A DNA stretch of 64,000 bases from Macrotrachela quadricornifera (taxonomy: Eukaryota > Rotifera > Eurotatoria > Philodinida > Philodinidae). The translations under genes were made by a program, and so were the position numbers. The notes beneath the pieces are model-generated. The model was not told the DNA's origin and did not search any database. It worked only from the letters and a program-made list of their open reading frames with translations. Below, one piece after another: positions 1 to 11,360 of this stretch (positions are counted from its first letter, which is position 1; every line of letters begins with the position of its first letter). The DNA lies in assembly GCA_022393335.1 (NCBI GenBank), contig JAJEKB010021317.1, forward strand, positions 1,281,181 through 1,345,180. Reading direction: 5' to 3'.

Positions 1-352
1 TTTGTATAATTATATTATCTATATCTGTATGAAAAGTCAATAACACAGAAATTTTATACTATTGAAACGAAGGCGGTAGATTTCGCTGTAGTATCCGTGA
101 TGAAACAGATGTTTATAAAGGAATATGTTTTTCAAAAATGGTAAAACTAAAATAAATCGTTGTTGGTAAGAATATCTGAAGAAATAACACAAAAAGGTTT
201 TGATAGATGAGTTCTGTAAACAAATATGTGTTGTTGGTTATAAATGGTGACCCAGAAGTCCTGTCCGAATCTGAATTGCAATTTTTTCTTTAATAAGTCA
301 TGTGATAGAAAAATTATTTTTTTGATCTAAAGATACAGTAAAGCATGCTTTA
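1..352. other. AT-rich DNA, no gene seen
   Basis: No convincing reading frame, RNA or repeat boundary was seen. The stretch ends at the terminal-repeat-like start of a mariner fragment. Confidence 0.5.
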
Positions 353-990
353 TTTAGGTCTGACCAAAAGCTCTGCAATTTTTAAAAAAAGATTAAAGGA
401 AAAGAGAAAGTTCGAATTTTATTTTATTAAATGTTCAAAATAGTTCCCATGATTATCTGTACAAAATTCCATCCTATCGAACAGTTTGTCAAAAGTTTTT
501 TTATATTCTTCTTCTGGAATATTTTTCATCTCCTGGGATATCGCAAGAGCTATTAGTTTTTCATTTGGTTGATCGAATAAATTACGGGTGAGGTAATCAT
601 TTAGTCAATAATTATATGGTGGATATGACATTATATTAATACCTTCTTGTGTTAAATAATTAATAACGTTAGAATGAATATGGGATCGAACATTGTTGTG
701 TAGCAATTTGATACCTCTTGTACCTGCTGACCTTGTTTGTTTCCATATTTCCTTTACAACAGGTATGAGGCAATTTTCAATATAGTAGTTGTGATGTATA
801 AGAACAGGACTATTAGATTTAAGGAAAATAGAAAATAAATTTTTTGGCTTAAATTTGCTTCGACGAACTACAGTAGTTGGTGATTCACCTTCGTCAACCC
901 AGCTTGCATTCATTGACTTGTGTTGAATCTGTCTATGGTAAATCCACGTTCCATCACCTGTTAGAATATCCCATAATCGCCAGACACCAT
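353..990 (-). pseudogene. Mariner transposase remnant (C-terminal half)
   Basis: Minus-strand translation gives the last part of a mariner transposase: a WDILTGDGTW block (first catalytic Asp kept) near 970-940, then a region similar residue by residue to the transposase at 38.5 kb, then the typical ending NHGNYFEHLIK before a stop at 419-421. The second catalytic block reads LLHNNVRSH where the related copy has HHDNGRSH, so the second Asp is Asn. Stops and frameshifts near 600 remove the third Asp region. The left edge near 353 resembles the mariner end at 8756. The N-terminal half is missing; the fragment is cut off where the foldback element at 991 starts. Confidence 0.8.
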
Positions 991-2482
991 TTTGAAAAGA
1001 GGAGAGGGGGTGGGTTTTATAGCAAAGTAGGCCCTATTTGCAAGTCTTAAGAAAATCTACACTAATCAATTATAGTCGCAAAGATAATTGATTCTACTAC
1101 TTATCTAGATCATAGTTTTCCTATTTATTTAACTGTATAAATACTAGACAATATATAGAACATAAAAAATACAGTATAATACTCGACATACATACCTTCG
1201 ATCTCTATTCTTTCAAGAGACTTCGTCACCCTTTTTTCTACATAACTAAGTCTTAGTATGTTCTTCAAAAATTTTCGAGCATTAGCTTTTCGAATGTTTG
1301 CTTTCAGAATTATCTAAATACCACACTGATCGTGATATGCCATTTATATAGGATTTCACGAGGTGATTCAGTTCGGTGTCCACTATTTGAAGAACTTCTA
1401 TTCCCGCTTTTTTTCATACAAAGTCAAATAATAGCTTGGTATTGTGTATGCAAATGTTTGTAGTAGATTAGTCGGCTGCTACTCACATGTCGCCTCTGTA
1501 ATTTAATTCGTTCCTTATGAACGTTGTCAACTCAAAACAAACAAACAAAGAGTCTTCATCAACTAACTAAGATAATATACGTTATTGTGATTCAATATGA
1601 GACTGTGAATATTCATCTGATAATGACGACCAAGTCATATACTATTCTCTACTTTCTCATTACCTTATTTATTTCTGAAAAATCAGTTAAAAGAATTTAA
1701 AATAAAACTCATATTTTCGAAATTAACTACACATAAGCTATCCTCATAATATACAAACATTGGAACATTACTAGTAATCTTCTTTTCGGCAACATGCATT
1801 GAATTTTTCAGCGACTTTGTTTCAATTTAGTACAGTATACACGATTACTGATCTTCATTTATAGAAAAAAATTTCCTAGAACTCTTGAGAACGAAAACAA
1901 AAACGTTTGAAAAATATCAAGATACCCTGTATCCATTGCATGCTCTTAATCTTCTAATTATCTATGTACCATTGAAGTTTATATTATTCTATATGGATTT
2001 AAAATCGGTCTTCGCGGTATTTTTTAAAAACGATAGTAGAAATAAATATGAAAAGGAACACGGAAGTAGAACGTCTTCAAATAGTGGACATCGAACTGAA
2101 TCACCTCGTGAAATCCTATATAAATGACATACCAGGATCAAGATGGTATTTAGAAAATCCAGAAAGCAAACATTCGAAAAGCTAATGTTCGGATATTTTT
2201 GAAGAACATACTAGAGCCTAGTTATGTAGAAAAAAGGGTGACGAAGTCTCTTGACAGAATAGAGATCAAAGGTATGTATGTCGAGTATTATACTGTATAT
2301 TTTATGTTCTATATATCGTCTAGTATTTATATAGTTAAATCAATAGAAAAATGATGATCTAGATAAATAGTAGAATCAATTATTTTTGCGATTATAATTG
2401 ATTAGTGTAGAATTTCTTATGATTTTCAAATAGAGTCTGTTTTGCTGTAAACCCACCCCTCCTTTAAAATTTTTCAAGATGA
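991..2482. repeat. Foldback element with about 420-bp inverted arms
   Basis: The left arm (about 991-1425) is the reverse complement of the right arm (about 2040-2482), with roughly 85-90% identity by eye. Matching blocks include GGGTGGGTTT at 1012 with its complement near 2450, and the CACGAGGTGATTCAGTTCG block near 1357 with its complement near 2092. About 600 bp of AT-rich DNA lie between the arms. No transposase is encoded, so it would be non-autonomous. It abuts a truncated mariner on the left. Confidence 0.8.
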
Positions 2483-2504
2483 ATGATGATCCTGCGGGAC
2501 CTTC

Positions 2505-2565
2505 CTTAAAAATGGTTCCAAAATCATTACAAATTTCGGAACCATTTTTAAGTATCGTACGATAC
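2505..2565. repeat. Hairpin plus 14-bp palindrome
   Basis: A perfect 15-bp stem CTTAAAAATGGTTCC (2505-2519) pairs with 2538-2552. It is followed directly by the palindrome GTATCGTACGATAC (2552-2565). It sits at the outer edge of the foldback element and may be a relic of another mobile-element end. Confidence 0.7.
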
Positions 2566-2771
2566 CTATTTTTTAATGTAGTCATTTGTTTCTGTTCTTA
2601 AATATTTATTTTAATTTTAATTTTGTGTATCTTATTCGCGTTTGCTTACAAATACTTTGCTTTATTTACTATAAAGCGCACACAAAATCGATCATTGATT
2701 CGATTTATTTGTTTGCAAGTTGAATTTGATTTAATGATAAAGCAAAATATAGTTTGTACAAAAACGAATGT

Positions 2772-4174
2772 TCAGACTATGTCAAAGCAAGATAAAAGAA
2801 GAATAAGTGCAAAGAGTCCAAGGATATTTCCTTTTGTACGAAATGCAGATGCATGAACACGATCAGTGTCAAAACATTGAAAAAATGACACATAAATATT
2901 ATCGTAAGTTTCCCAAATCTCTTGTGTCAGATCAATCGGTGTATTTGTATCTGCATTCGAAAGAATAATCACACCTATATTCTTTTTATTGACCAACATC
3001 ACGTGTGACATGCCTGGTAACTCTCCAGCATGACCAAAGTATCGCTCACCATTGTTTATGGTTGCCCAATACCAACCAAGAGCATATTCTAATCGTCGCT
3101 GCATTGTCGCTCTACTGGTCAACTCTGGGTTATAGATTGGTATGAGACCACCGCCGACCACTGTTCGTATTTCGGCCATGGATCGTGGACTAAGAATAGA
3201 AGATCCATTGTTGATAAACATGCGAAGATATATGGATAAGGCACGAGCCGACATACGCAACAGTCCAGCCGGATAGCCACTAAGACTGTAATGTGACATG
3301 TGTATCCATGTGGGAATATTATCCTGAAGAAAAAACGATTAAAATCAACTGAACTAATTATTTTCATGGGTTTTACCGAGATTGGTGTAATATTCAATTG
3401 TGGCATTATTTTATGCCATTCTTCGATGTAGGTTACACTTGGTGCATAAGCATAACTCTTGACAAGATCATTTGTATTTTCGAAATCAGACAATCGTACA
3501 CCAGTTTTGGTGATATCAATACCAAGTGGTTTCAGAATTTTTTCTTCGACATAATCACTGAAGCTCATATTTGCAACACGTTCAACAACCAATGCAGCTA
3601 GAGATGAGCCTTGATTTGAATACAATGACACACTACCCGGTGGTTTTGGCAACCAGTTCGACGTGTTTGGATTAACATATTTGAAACATATGTCGGCCAA
3701 TGATTCATTGAATGCTTCGTCACCTGGTTTAAAAAGGGAATCCCCAATCTCGCGACTAATATAGATTGAAGCCGAGTGCGAGAGTAACTTGCGTAAAGTA
3801 ATCGAATGCAAAGGATAACGTGGATGAAAGATGCGTCTCTGTGGTTCCGATAAGTATTGATTAATGTCTGTATCAAGATCGACGAGTTCGCGTTCGACAA
3901 GTTGCATAACAGCAATACCTATGAAAGTTTTCGAAATCGAAGCAAGAGGAAAAATGGATTTGTCAATATCCATAGGCTCTTTTGGTGATAGAGATTTGTA
4001 GCCAATGGCTTGTTCGTAGAGTACGTGAGTAGCATTGACTACGATGATTGCAGCGCCTGGAACATAGATTTTTTCGAGAGATTGTTCTATCCATTGTCGA
4101 CTGGGACAATTTGAACCATTGCTATTTGAAATGTTCAAAACAATAGCAAACATAATCAACAATAAATACACCAT
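2772..4174 (-). CDS. Secreted serine beta-lactamase-like hydrolase (LACTB/PBP4*-type), two exons
   Basis: Exon 1 is 4174-3377, then a 53-bp GT-AG intron (3376-3324), then exon 2 3323-2772: 449 residues. An N-terminal hydrophobic segment (residues 1-20) looks like a signal peptide. All three active-site motifs of the class C beta-lactamase-like serine hydrolase fold are present: SISK (Ser79, Lys82), YSN (185-187) and HAG (364-366). The C-terminus ends in a hydrophobic stretch of about 15 residues, which could be a membrane or lipid anchor. In animals such proteins are mostly peptidases or esterases of unknown substrate, so drug resistance should not be assumed. The join keeps the frame and continues domain homology. 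It stands alone, with transposon debris on both sides. Confidence 0.9.
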
Positions 4175-4864
4175 TGGTAGATTTGTTTGGACAAAAAGTA
4201 ATCTTCTTTAATGAAGTAATACACTGGAGTAGTTTTAGTTGCGATAAAACTTTATATATTCATGAATCATGAATAGAGCCAAAAGCAAATACGAACGATG
4301 TTGTGTTGTTATCGTTGACTTTCATTTTCTTTGATGATAACTCTGTTGATCTTATCTGTCACGTATCAGGATCAGAGCAATGTCAATATTTGAAGGTATC
4401 ACCAGCGATAAATTGAAATAAATCTAATATTTGATTGTTTTGGGTAAATCAACAAATGATAAAACAACTTGACTTGTTTATCTAAGACACAAATCAATAT
4501 GATAGAGCTAGGATAAGTACAAGTACTGCAAGTAAAACTATTTTATTTCGAATTCAAGACGTATACCTCGGTACATGTACATAAGTTTAAAAAAGAAGAA
4601 CGTTGAACGTATATTTCAAATATGTGTACAATAAATTATAATCTTTATCTCTTTTGTTCTTGTATGTCCATTACAATTGGTCGGTATTTGTTGCCTATCT
4701 GTTTCTATATAAGTATATGTTCTTTATGTCAAAAGATCAAACAAAACGAGTATCACTATCCCATAGGTACTTCTTCATCAACTCCGTTACACAATAAATT
4801 CATTAAATAGGGAACTAAGTATAAATGAATGTATAAGAGAGTAAATAGCTTTCGCAATATATAT
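4175..4864. other. Upstream region of the beta-lactamase-like gene, no other gene
   Basis: AT-rich non-coding DNA that presumably holds the promoter of the minus-strand gene ending at 4174. A 62-codon frame at 4622-4810 has no recognisable features and is not called. Confidence 0.4.
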
Positions 4865-5262
4865 ATACATAGAATTTAATTGAAATTCAAAGATATTTTT
4901 TTAATTCAAACTTCAAATGACCACTTTCATCATTATCAAGAAGAAAATATACAAAACATCACATAAAGAGAGAGAGAAAGAAAAAACAACTATCATATAT
5001 TTACACTATATATCGGTTAATTTTGACAAAAAAGTCTGTCCTTGAAGTACAGAAAAGACTATTTTTATTCTTTTCTGTTCTTCAACGACACACTTTTTTG
5101 TCAAAATTAACCGATATATAACGTAAATATATGATAGTTGTTTTTTCTTTCTCTCTCTCCTTCATGTTTTGTATATTTTCTTCTTGATAATGATGACAAT
5201 GGTCATTTGAAGTTTGAATTAAAAATAAGAACCTTTAAATTTCAATAAAATTCTATATAAAA
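4865..5262. repeat. Near-perfect palindromic foldback (about 400 bp)
   Basis: The two halves are reverse complements almost to the centre (about 5067). Blocks include TGACAAAAAAGTC at 5024 against its complement near 5095, the AGAGAGAGAAAG tract near 4967 against its complement near 5145, and an outer TAGAATTTAATTGAAATT near 4870 against its complement near 5245. It has no coding capacity. This is the anatomy of a MITE or foldback element. Confidence 0.85.
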
Positions 5263-5467
5263 TATGATAATGATTTACGATTATATCCAACTGATTGACA
5301 CTATTTTTATTTGATTATTTTAGAATAGTATACTATATTTTTCTAGCTAGCTATGTATTACAGCATTTACTAGAACATATCTATAATTGTATGCATGAAA
5401 AGAAATATGATTTACGTAACATGTACTCTATAAACGAATAAATTTTTTAACATCATAATGAGTATAA

Positions 5468-6397
5468 TGTAGGATATATATCTCTACGATTTCTATATAG
5501 AATAGAATTTATAATTGAAATCAATAGGTTATTAACCATTTATGAGTGATGCAACATTGACAAAAAATTCATATTCTCGACTACTTCTAGTGAATTATAG
5601 CTCGTAGGTGAAATAAAATCGAGATCAAAAAATTTTTTTATACTTAGAATTTTCAGACTTCTTTCTTTCGAATTATAATAAGCTTCGAAGAATGAAGAAA
5701 TTATCTAATAAATTTATTTATTGAATAGATGATATTCACACTTTGATATTATTTTTATTTTTACTTTCATTCGTTCTTATTCTTTTCATTCCATGTCAAT
5801 GTGATTTAGTTTTTCTTTCGAGTTGGTGATAATCTTTGAATTCTCTTTATGTTAGATTTTCGAGTGGTAGTTGAATCACGGATGCTTGATTTGTCAGGCT
5901 TCTGTTATGATCGTGATGGGATGTTGAATTCAACCGTAACTTCGGACTGAGGAGGTTGGTAAGCATAATAAGCGACGATGATTGCCGCACGTTATTTTAT
6001 TGATTTATAGCTCCAATTGTGCGAATGATAGACAAATCTAAATAATATAATGCGTCTTGAAATTTTGAGTTAAGAGGTCTATCGTGTATATCGTACAACG
6101 ATTCTAAATTCACCAGCGTTGTAAACAGCGTGAATTGATTCATTCTTCTGCTTAGTAATATGATTGGCTATAATTTCTATAAATACGTGACACAGATTGT
6201 ACTTCTCATTTTGTATTAGTTTTCAATACATAAATTTTTTATCTCTATTTTATTTCACCTACGAACTATAATTCACTAGAGTAGTCGAGAATATGACTTT
6301 CTTGTCAATGTTGCATGACTCTTAAATGGTTAAGAACGTATTGATTTGAATTAAAAATTCTATTCTAAGTAGAAATCGTAGATATATACATAGAGAA
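5468..6397. repeat. Inverted-repeat element with about 165-bp arms
   Basis: The left arm (5468-5638) matches the complement of 6229-6397, including GAATTATAG.TCGTAGGTG and GCAACATTGACAA blocks. The 590-bp interior is AT-rich with no clear reading frame. It is probably a non-autonomous DNA transposon; no target duplication was resolved. Confidence 0.8.
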
Positions 6398-7134
6398 ATA
6401 ATTTTGGCTGAATTGGTCAATCCATTATTGAGATATAGTCTTAACAACACTACCATTTAGCCAAAATATAGGTGTTCAGAAGTTTTCGTATAACATTTCA
6501 CAGACAAAATCAAGTATTGAATATTTTTTAAAACGATTTATGTTAATATATCTTCTTGATTTCCACAAACTACTCGATGTTGATTACGTGAATTGATATT
6601 GGCAACATACGAGATTAATTGTCATCAAATGAAGCATCTACTTGTTGCAATTCGGGAAATGGAATTCATCGATGACAAACAGTCCTATCAAGGTCTTTTC
6701 CGTCATCTATCAGAACTTAGACATTTTTTGGTGGATGGATACTGTAGTTAGGAGAAAATGTCTGAAAAATCTGATGAAACGTGTCAATGAGAGGAGATTC
6801 ATAGTCTTTGAGCAAAGGAATCATCTGTAAAGAGTAGAAGTGGTCAAATTAATATTCAAGTTTTAATAATTGAATACTGAAAATTTTGTGATAGGGGCGA
6901 GGGATGATTATTTTGATCCTCAACAATAGTTTTTTCTGTCTACTCAAATAAAATCAATTGATCAGATTTTGAAATGTTGAAAAAGAGATTTTCATTTATA
7001 TCAAAAACTAGGGGAGGTACCCGATGAAAAGATATTATGGTTAACGTTTTGCATTTTCCACCTGACTGTTCTCGTCGTGCATGACACGTCTTCTATAGCA
7101 CTGTTTCTGCTGTGACCCTAATAGATTTCTATGA
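6398..7134. other. Non-coding or relic DNA with a short protein-like fragment
   Basis: A frame at 6630-6752 (starting MKHLLVAIREMEF, ending at an in-frame TAG) looks protein-like but is only about 40 codons long, with no continuation found. It may be a relic exon. Nothing else is supported. Confidence 0.3.
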
Positions 7135-7310
7135 AAGTTTGATCAAAAGGTACTCGGAGTCGAAGAATCCTATTCTAATCATAGTCTAGTATTATTAGTT
7201 AGTGAAAATTTAGTTAATAAATAATGATATTATTTCTATCGAACAAAGTTTGATTGGAAGGTAATCGAGGCCGAGGAATCTGAATCTAACGCTAGTTTCA
7301 TTCATCATTC
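7135..7310. repeat. Dispersed repeat, two degenerate units, also near 31.0-31.17 kb
   Basis: Two units about 115 bp apart share the motif GGTAATCGAGGCCGAGGAAT and a following GAATCTAA..CTAGTTTC. The same pair of units appears near 31013 and 31115 with a similar spacing. It is probably a remnant of one mobile or satellite-like family. Confidence 0.55.
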
Positions 7311-7771
7311 CATTTTCTCAAATAAACAATTATATGGACACTATTTAGTGCCATTACTTTTGCATCATATGTTATAAAGAAGAAAAGTCATGTGTTTTGT
7401 AAAAATATATAAGAATGCAAAAGAGTGACAAGAAAATATTTCATCGTTTACGATTCACTTTAGTCAGTAAAAGTACAGAGAAAAGAAAAATATTGCGTTC
7501 TCTTGCGCACTAGTATTTGACGACTAAAGCATAGCAATAATATATTTTCTAACACATCAACAACCGTCTTTCGTTCTTTATTTGCTTGGAATGAGATGAA
7601 ATGAGTAACATGTACGTGTTTTTAGTTTTTGCCGTGCTGTCTATTTTACGAAAAGATGTATAGATAAAAAAGAAAAATTATGTGTTATTAAGAGTATATA
7701 AGAAAACACAAGAAGAAAGATATATCTCACTATTTCAAAGTATTCTACCGAGCAAAAGCACAGGAAAATAT

Positions 7772-8336
7772 ATGGCTTTCTCTACTTCAACAACGAAAGA
7801 GTCTAACATTGTGAAGACAATGGAAGACAAAAAATTCGTACAAATTTATACACCTGATGAAATGGCAGTGCAATTATCGGACAATAGACGGTCGATCAAG
7901 AATCTTAAACCTATGCTACATGTGGGTGCTATCGGCATTCACTCATATTCATCTGGTATTCATCGTATTCGTGCAAGAATAAATCGTGGGTATCCTTTTC
8001 TTCAGAATTCAATCACGAAGTATTCCACTCGAACTAAGGGAGAATACGTCTGGTTCCTATTCTCTTACAGATTCTACATAAGGTTGGGAAAAACATGGTC
8101 ATTATGCTGATGGATACATTTCGATAATAACTCAGTGGAATGATGGTAATATAGTTGATCATGTATGGGCAATCACATTGAATTGTGATGAACACCGGAT
8201 AAGTATAACTGATGAAGATACCAAGGACCAACACGAATTAGAAGTTGATGTTTGTAAAGCACCTTTTCCTTGGTGTCTCTTTGTTGGCCTTCCACGAACA
8301 TTAGGTTCAATATCACTAATAGAAACAACACAGTAA
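7772..8336 (+). pseudogene. SPRY-like domain protein, broken
   Basis: From ATG 7772 the frame reads through SYSSGIHRIRARI, which fits the start of SPRY-like domains (GxHxIRxxI). It then runs out of frame near 8060. Homology resumes in another frame with GWEKHGHYADGYISI, ITLNCDEHRISI and the VDVCKAPFPWCLFVGL block, ending at TAA 8334-8336. That last block (a V-D/N-x-x-K-x-PFPW-x-L pattern) is how I remember the ends of this family in rotifers. In the downstream frame a TAA at 8079-8081 stands where the related pattern would have a Tyr codon. A frameshift plus a stop makes this a pseudogene; a missed tiny intron is less likely. Proteins of this type bind other proteins, but no function is claimed here. 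Confidence 0.6.
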
Positions 8337-8755
8337 AGTATTCTAATATTCTTCTACGTACCATCACCGTATGAAATCTAAGAAGTCACCATTTCTTCTT
8401 TGTTTTTTATTAATATTTCTTTTATATGACCGAATCGTATTTTTGTTGCACAATCTTTTATTCCACGAAAGCTTTCTATAAAGTCCTAATCCTTGCTTTC
8501 GATCTTAAATTTTCTTTTTTCTTTTTTCTTTGTTTCAGGATGAGGTTTCGATGGTGTGGGTGGGTGGGTATATATTCTCATCGTCAAAAATCACATAGTT
8601 GGAATACTTACAGATCACCGAAATACCATTCGACAATCTATAATTTCGGCGGTGTACATATCGATCATCTATCAATTCTAGAATTTCTTGAGGATGTGTG
8701 AAGCTACCGTGATCATGATTTCGTCCTTGCCAAGGGACTCTTCAGACGGCTTATA

Positions 8756-8935
8756 CTTAGGTCAGTCCAAAAGTAGTGGCAGAGATCTTTCGTTTCCTTA
8801 TTTATAGATTAAAAAGAATTTCTTTTTTTAGCAATTGATAGAGCGAAAGATGCTCTATTTTCCTATCCTATTCGCTCACTATTCATCTAATATTATGGAA
8901 ATAGAATTTCGATAAAAAACTACTTTTGTTGAAAG
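8756..8935 (+). repeat. Solo mariner terminal repeat
   Basis: It begins TA-CTTAGGTCAGTCCAAAAGTA and aligns over about 180 bp with the long terminal repeat of the mariner at 38141, including the GATAGAGCG...GCTCTATTTT hairpin. No matching opposite end or transposase follows, so it is a solo end or a deletion relic. Confidence 0.7.
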
Positions 8936-9258
8936 TCATCTGGTTTTATTGGGTCATAACAAGTGGAACACTTTTACACTTCACATTATTTTCCTTACTT
9001 ATGATACTCGTGTGAAGTTAACCAAACACACCAACCAAAGAAATGCGGTTGACTTCATATAGAAAAAAACTCAATGTTTTTTTTAGTTTTTCCTATAAAT
9101 GATAACATATTCTTCTCGAAAACAAAACCATGGAAGAGAAAACAATAGATATTCACCGAAAACAGCGTCAACTTTCAAAACGACATTGAACAGTAAAATA
9201 ATTCATTACGTATAAATAATAGCCAAAAGAAGGTACGTCAAGTTACCTAAGGCGACGA
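8936..9258. other. AT-rich DNA, no gene seen
   Basis: No supported reading frame or RNA; it lies between a solo mariner end and a hAT-like end. Confidence 0.4.
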
Positions 9259-10859
9259 TAGTGGCGGAGCCAGGATTTTGGTCTAGGGAGAACTGAGCTC
9301 CCTAACTTCGATTTTAGGTTTTCCGCTTCCAGACTTCAAAACTAAAGTTTTCCTGAAAAACCAAGGCGAATACCAAAAAAATCCAGGTACCTCCTTGAGC
9401 TTTGACTCTGTGGTACCGTTTTTGGTAACAGCTCATTCTCAAAAGAGATACAATTTCTTTTGTATACATAATTAGCATAAAACGATGTAGAAAATAATTT
9501 GTTGAATGGTTTGTTAGTGTAAGTATTTGTTATTCTCGTAGCTATTTAATTCTATTACAGTTATGTAAAGAACTTGTAGCTATTTAACCATTCACGTCGC
9601 TATTTTAATATATCATAGGCATTTGAAGATCTTGCATCTACCTTTATTTACAATATCTTTCTAACGATTTGCACAACTATTTAATTGTCTACATTGGTAT
9701 TTAATAAAAGCAATAAATAATCTCCTAAAGATTAATCTTACATTACTGATTCTTCATCGTGCAGAGATAGTGATATGATTGCGAGTTATTTACAAATTAT
9801 CATCATAAATTTATATATACCTACTTTTTACCTAAATATCTATACGTTTCTACGGCTATAATTCAAAGTTTTGTAGAAAAAAGAGCACAGATTTAAAATG
9901 TAGATGTTTTCGTCTAATATATCTCGTCAAGTCACTTAAAGTTGTTGAATTTTCAGGATTGTCTAGAAAATTAGAGGTCTATGTTGGTGAACGCAACAAC
10001 AATCTTTTAAAAAATCAGATCGGAAATTTGTTACTTTCCGTATCGTCAATATCTTTACAGATATCCAAAATTTATCAGAAATTTATTTCTAACTGTTGAT
10101 TGTTTTGAAGCATAGAAAAAAAAACGATCGAAATCAATGTGATCATTTTATAAATTGATATATTACTAACTGTAGATTTATCAACATTATCGACAAATAT
10201 TTTTCTGTAGAATGTAAATATAAAATCTTGTTGATTCGTTATTCTATGACCTAGATTCAATTTTTCAGATGGGATATTATTTATAAGAGATTTACAAATA
10301 TCTAAATAACGCCGATTGAATGTAAGGTATCATGTACGAATATTTTGTGTTAACAACATGTATACAGATAACAAGCGAATTTTTTGATAAAAATATAACA
10401 CAACCTTCTCTAACTAACAATAGAAATTATTCTAATACAATATTATTTAATCGATAGACGATGAAAAATTCTAACAATCGGTCACATTCTGTTATTTGTT
10501 TCAATGAACTTATATCTGCGTATTCTGACTCCTTTTGTATTTTGTTCAGGAGATGTTCATCATGACTATAGATGAGAGAAATCAGAATGTAAAACAGAGA
10601 TCTGTGCAACTATTAAAATAACTTAATATCATCGCCGTTTTCTTTAAATTGATAGCTAAATACGACAAAGAAATATCATAGCTTTTAAACAGCTATGGCT
10701 CGTTTTGGATAGCGCAATTCTATTAAAAAGTATACCTTTTGAGAAGCTACGTTGGTGACTAGCCATACAATGTAGCTAGAGCACAAACTTCCTAGAAAGA
10801 GCTCAAATCTCCTAGGGGGAGCGCAACTCCCCGTAGCTCCCCCGGTGGCTCCGCCACTA
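9259..10859. mobile_element. Possible hAT-like element or two unrelated hAT-like ends
   Basis: The left end TAGTGGCGGAGCCAGGA and the right end, read inward, TAGTGGCGGAGCCACCG face each other 1.6 kb apart. The first 14 bases are identical, and both have GC-rich GGGAG/CTCCC subterminal DNA. They match the ends of the MITE at 45680. The interior shows no transposase. The flanking 8-mers (GGCGACGA and GTAGTCAT) do not match, so the two ends may belong to different insertions. Confidence 0.5.
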
Positions 10860-11360
10860 GTAGTCATCAACGTCTGAGATGTGGAAGTGACATGAATGTT
10901 TTTTACATCGATGAAAGCCTTCGTGAAGCCTCATAATTCGCTTCATTAGTTGTGCTAAAATTTAGGTAGTTTTTTATGAGTCTTTCTGCAGATCAATGTA
11001 CGGCAGATAAAAAAATAGCTTTAAAGATGTTATGCTGGTGTAGTGAAATAATTAACATAAATTTCCGTATCATGTACTGTTGTAAAATGGGTTGTTTTTA
11101 TAACTTTCTAATTAAAAGAGATCCTAATCAATTTAAGTCACAAAATTTTGATCAATTTATAGTATATTTTCAATTTCTGATGTTATTTTTGGACGTTGCT
11201 TTTTGATCAAACTTTTTATAGCAATGAGTCGTAAGAAAATGCTAAAAAAAGAAACACCATTTTTAATAATAGATCGATTCATTAATCAAAAGATTATATG
11301 ATTTAACCCAGAGCTTGAGATTCCTATTGTTAGCTCGGATCAGCCAGATATGGTTGGTAT

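Noticed and set aside
3398..3915. Frames within the beta-lactamase-like exon
   Set aside because: Shadow frames of the coding exon.
8553..8572. GTGTGGGTGGGTGGG, telomere-like for bdelloids (TGTGGG)
   Set aside because: Too short and irregular; only one imperfect stretch, with no array.
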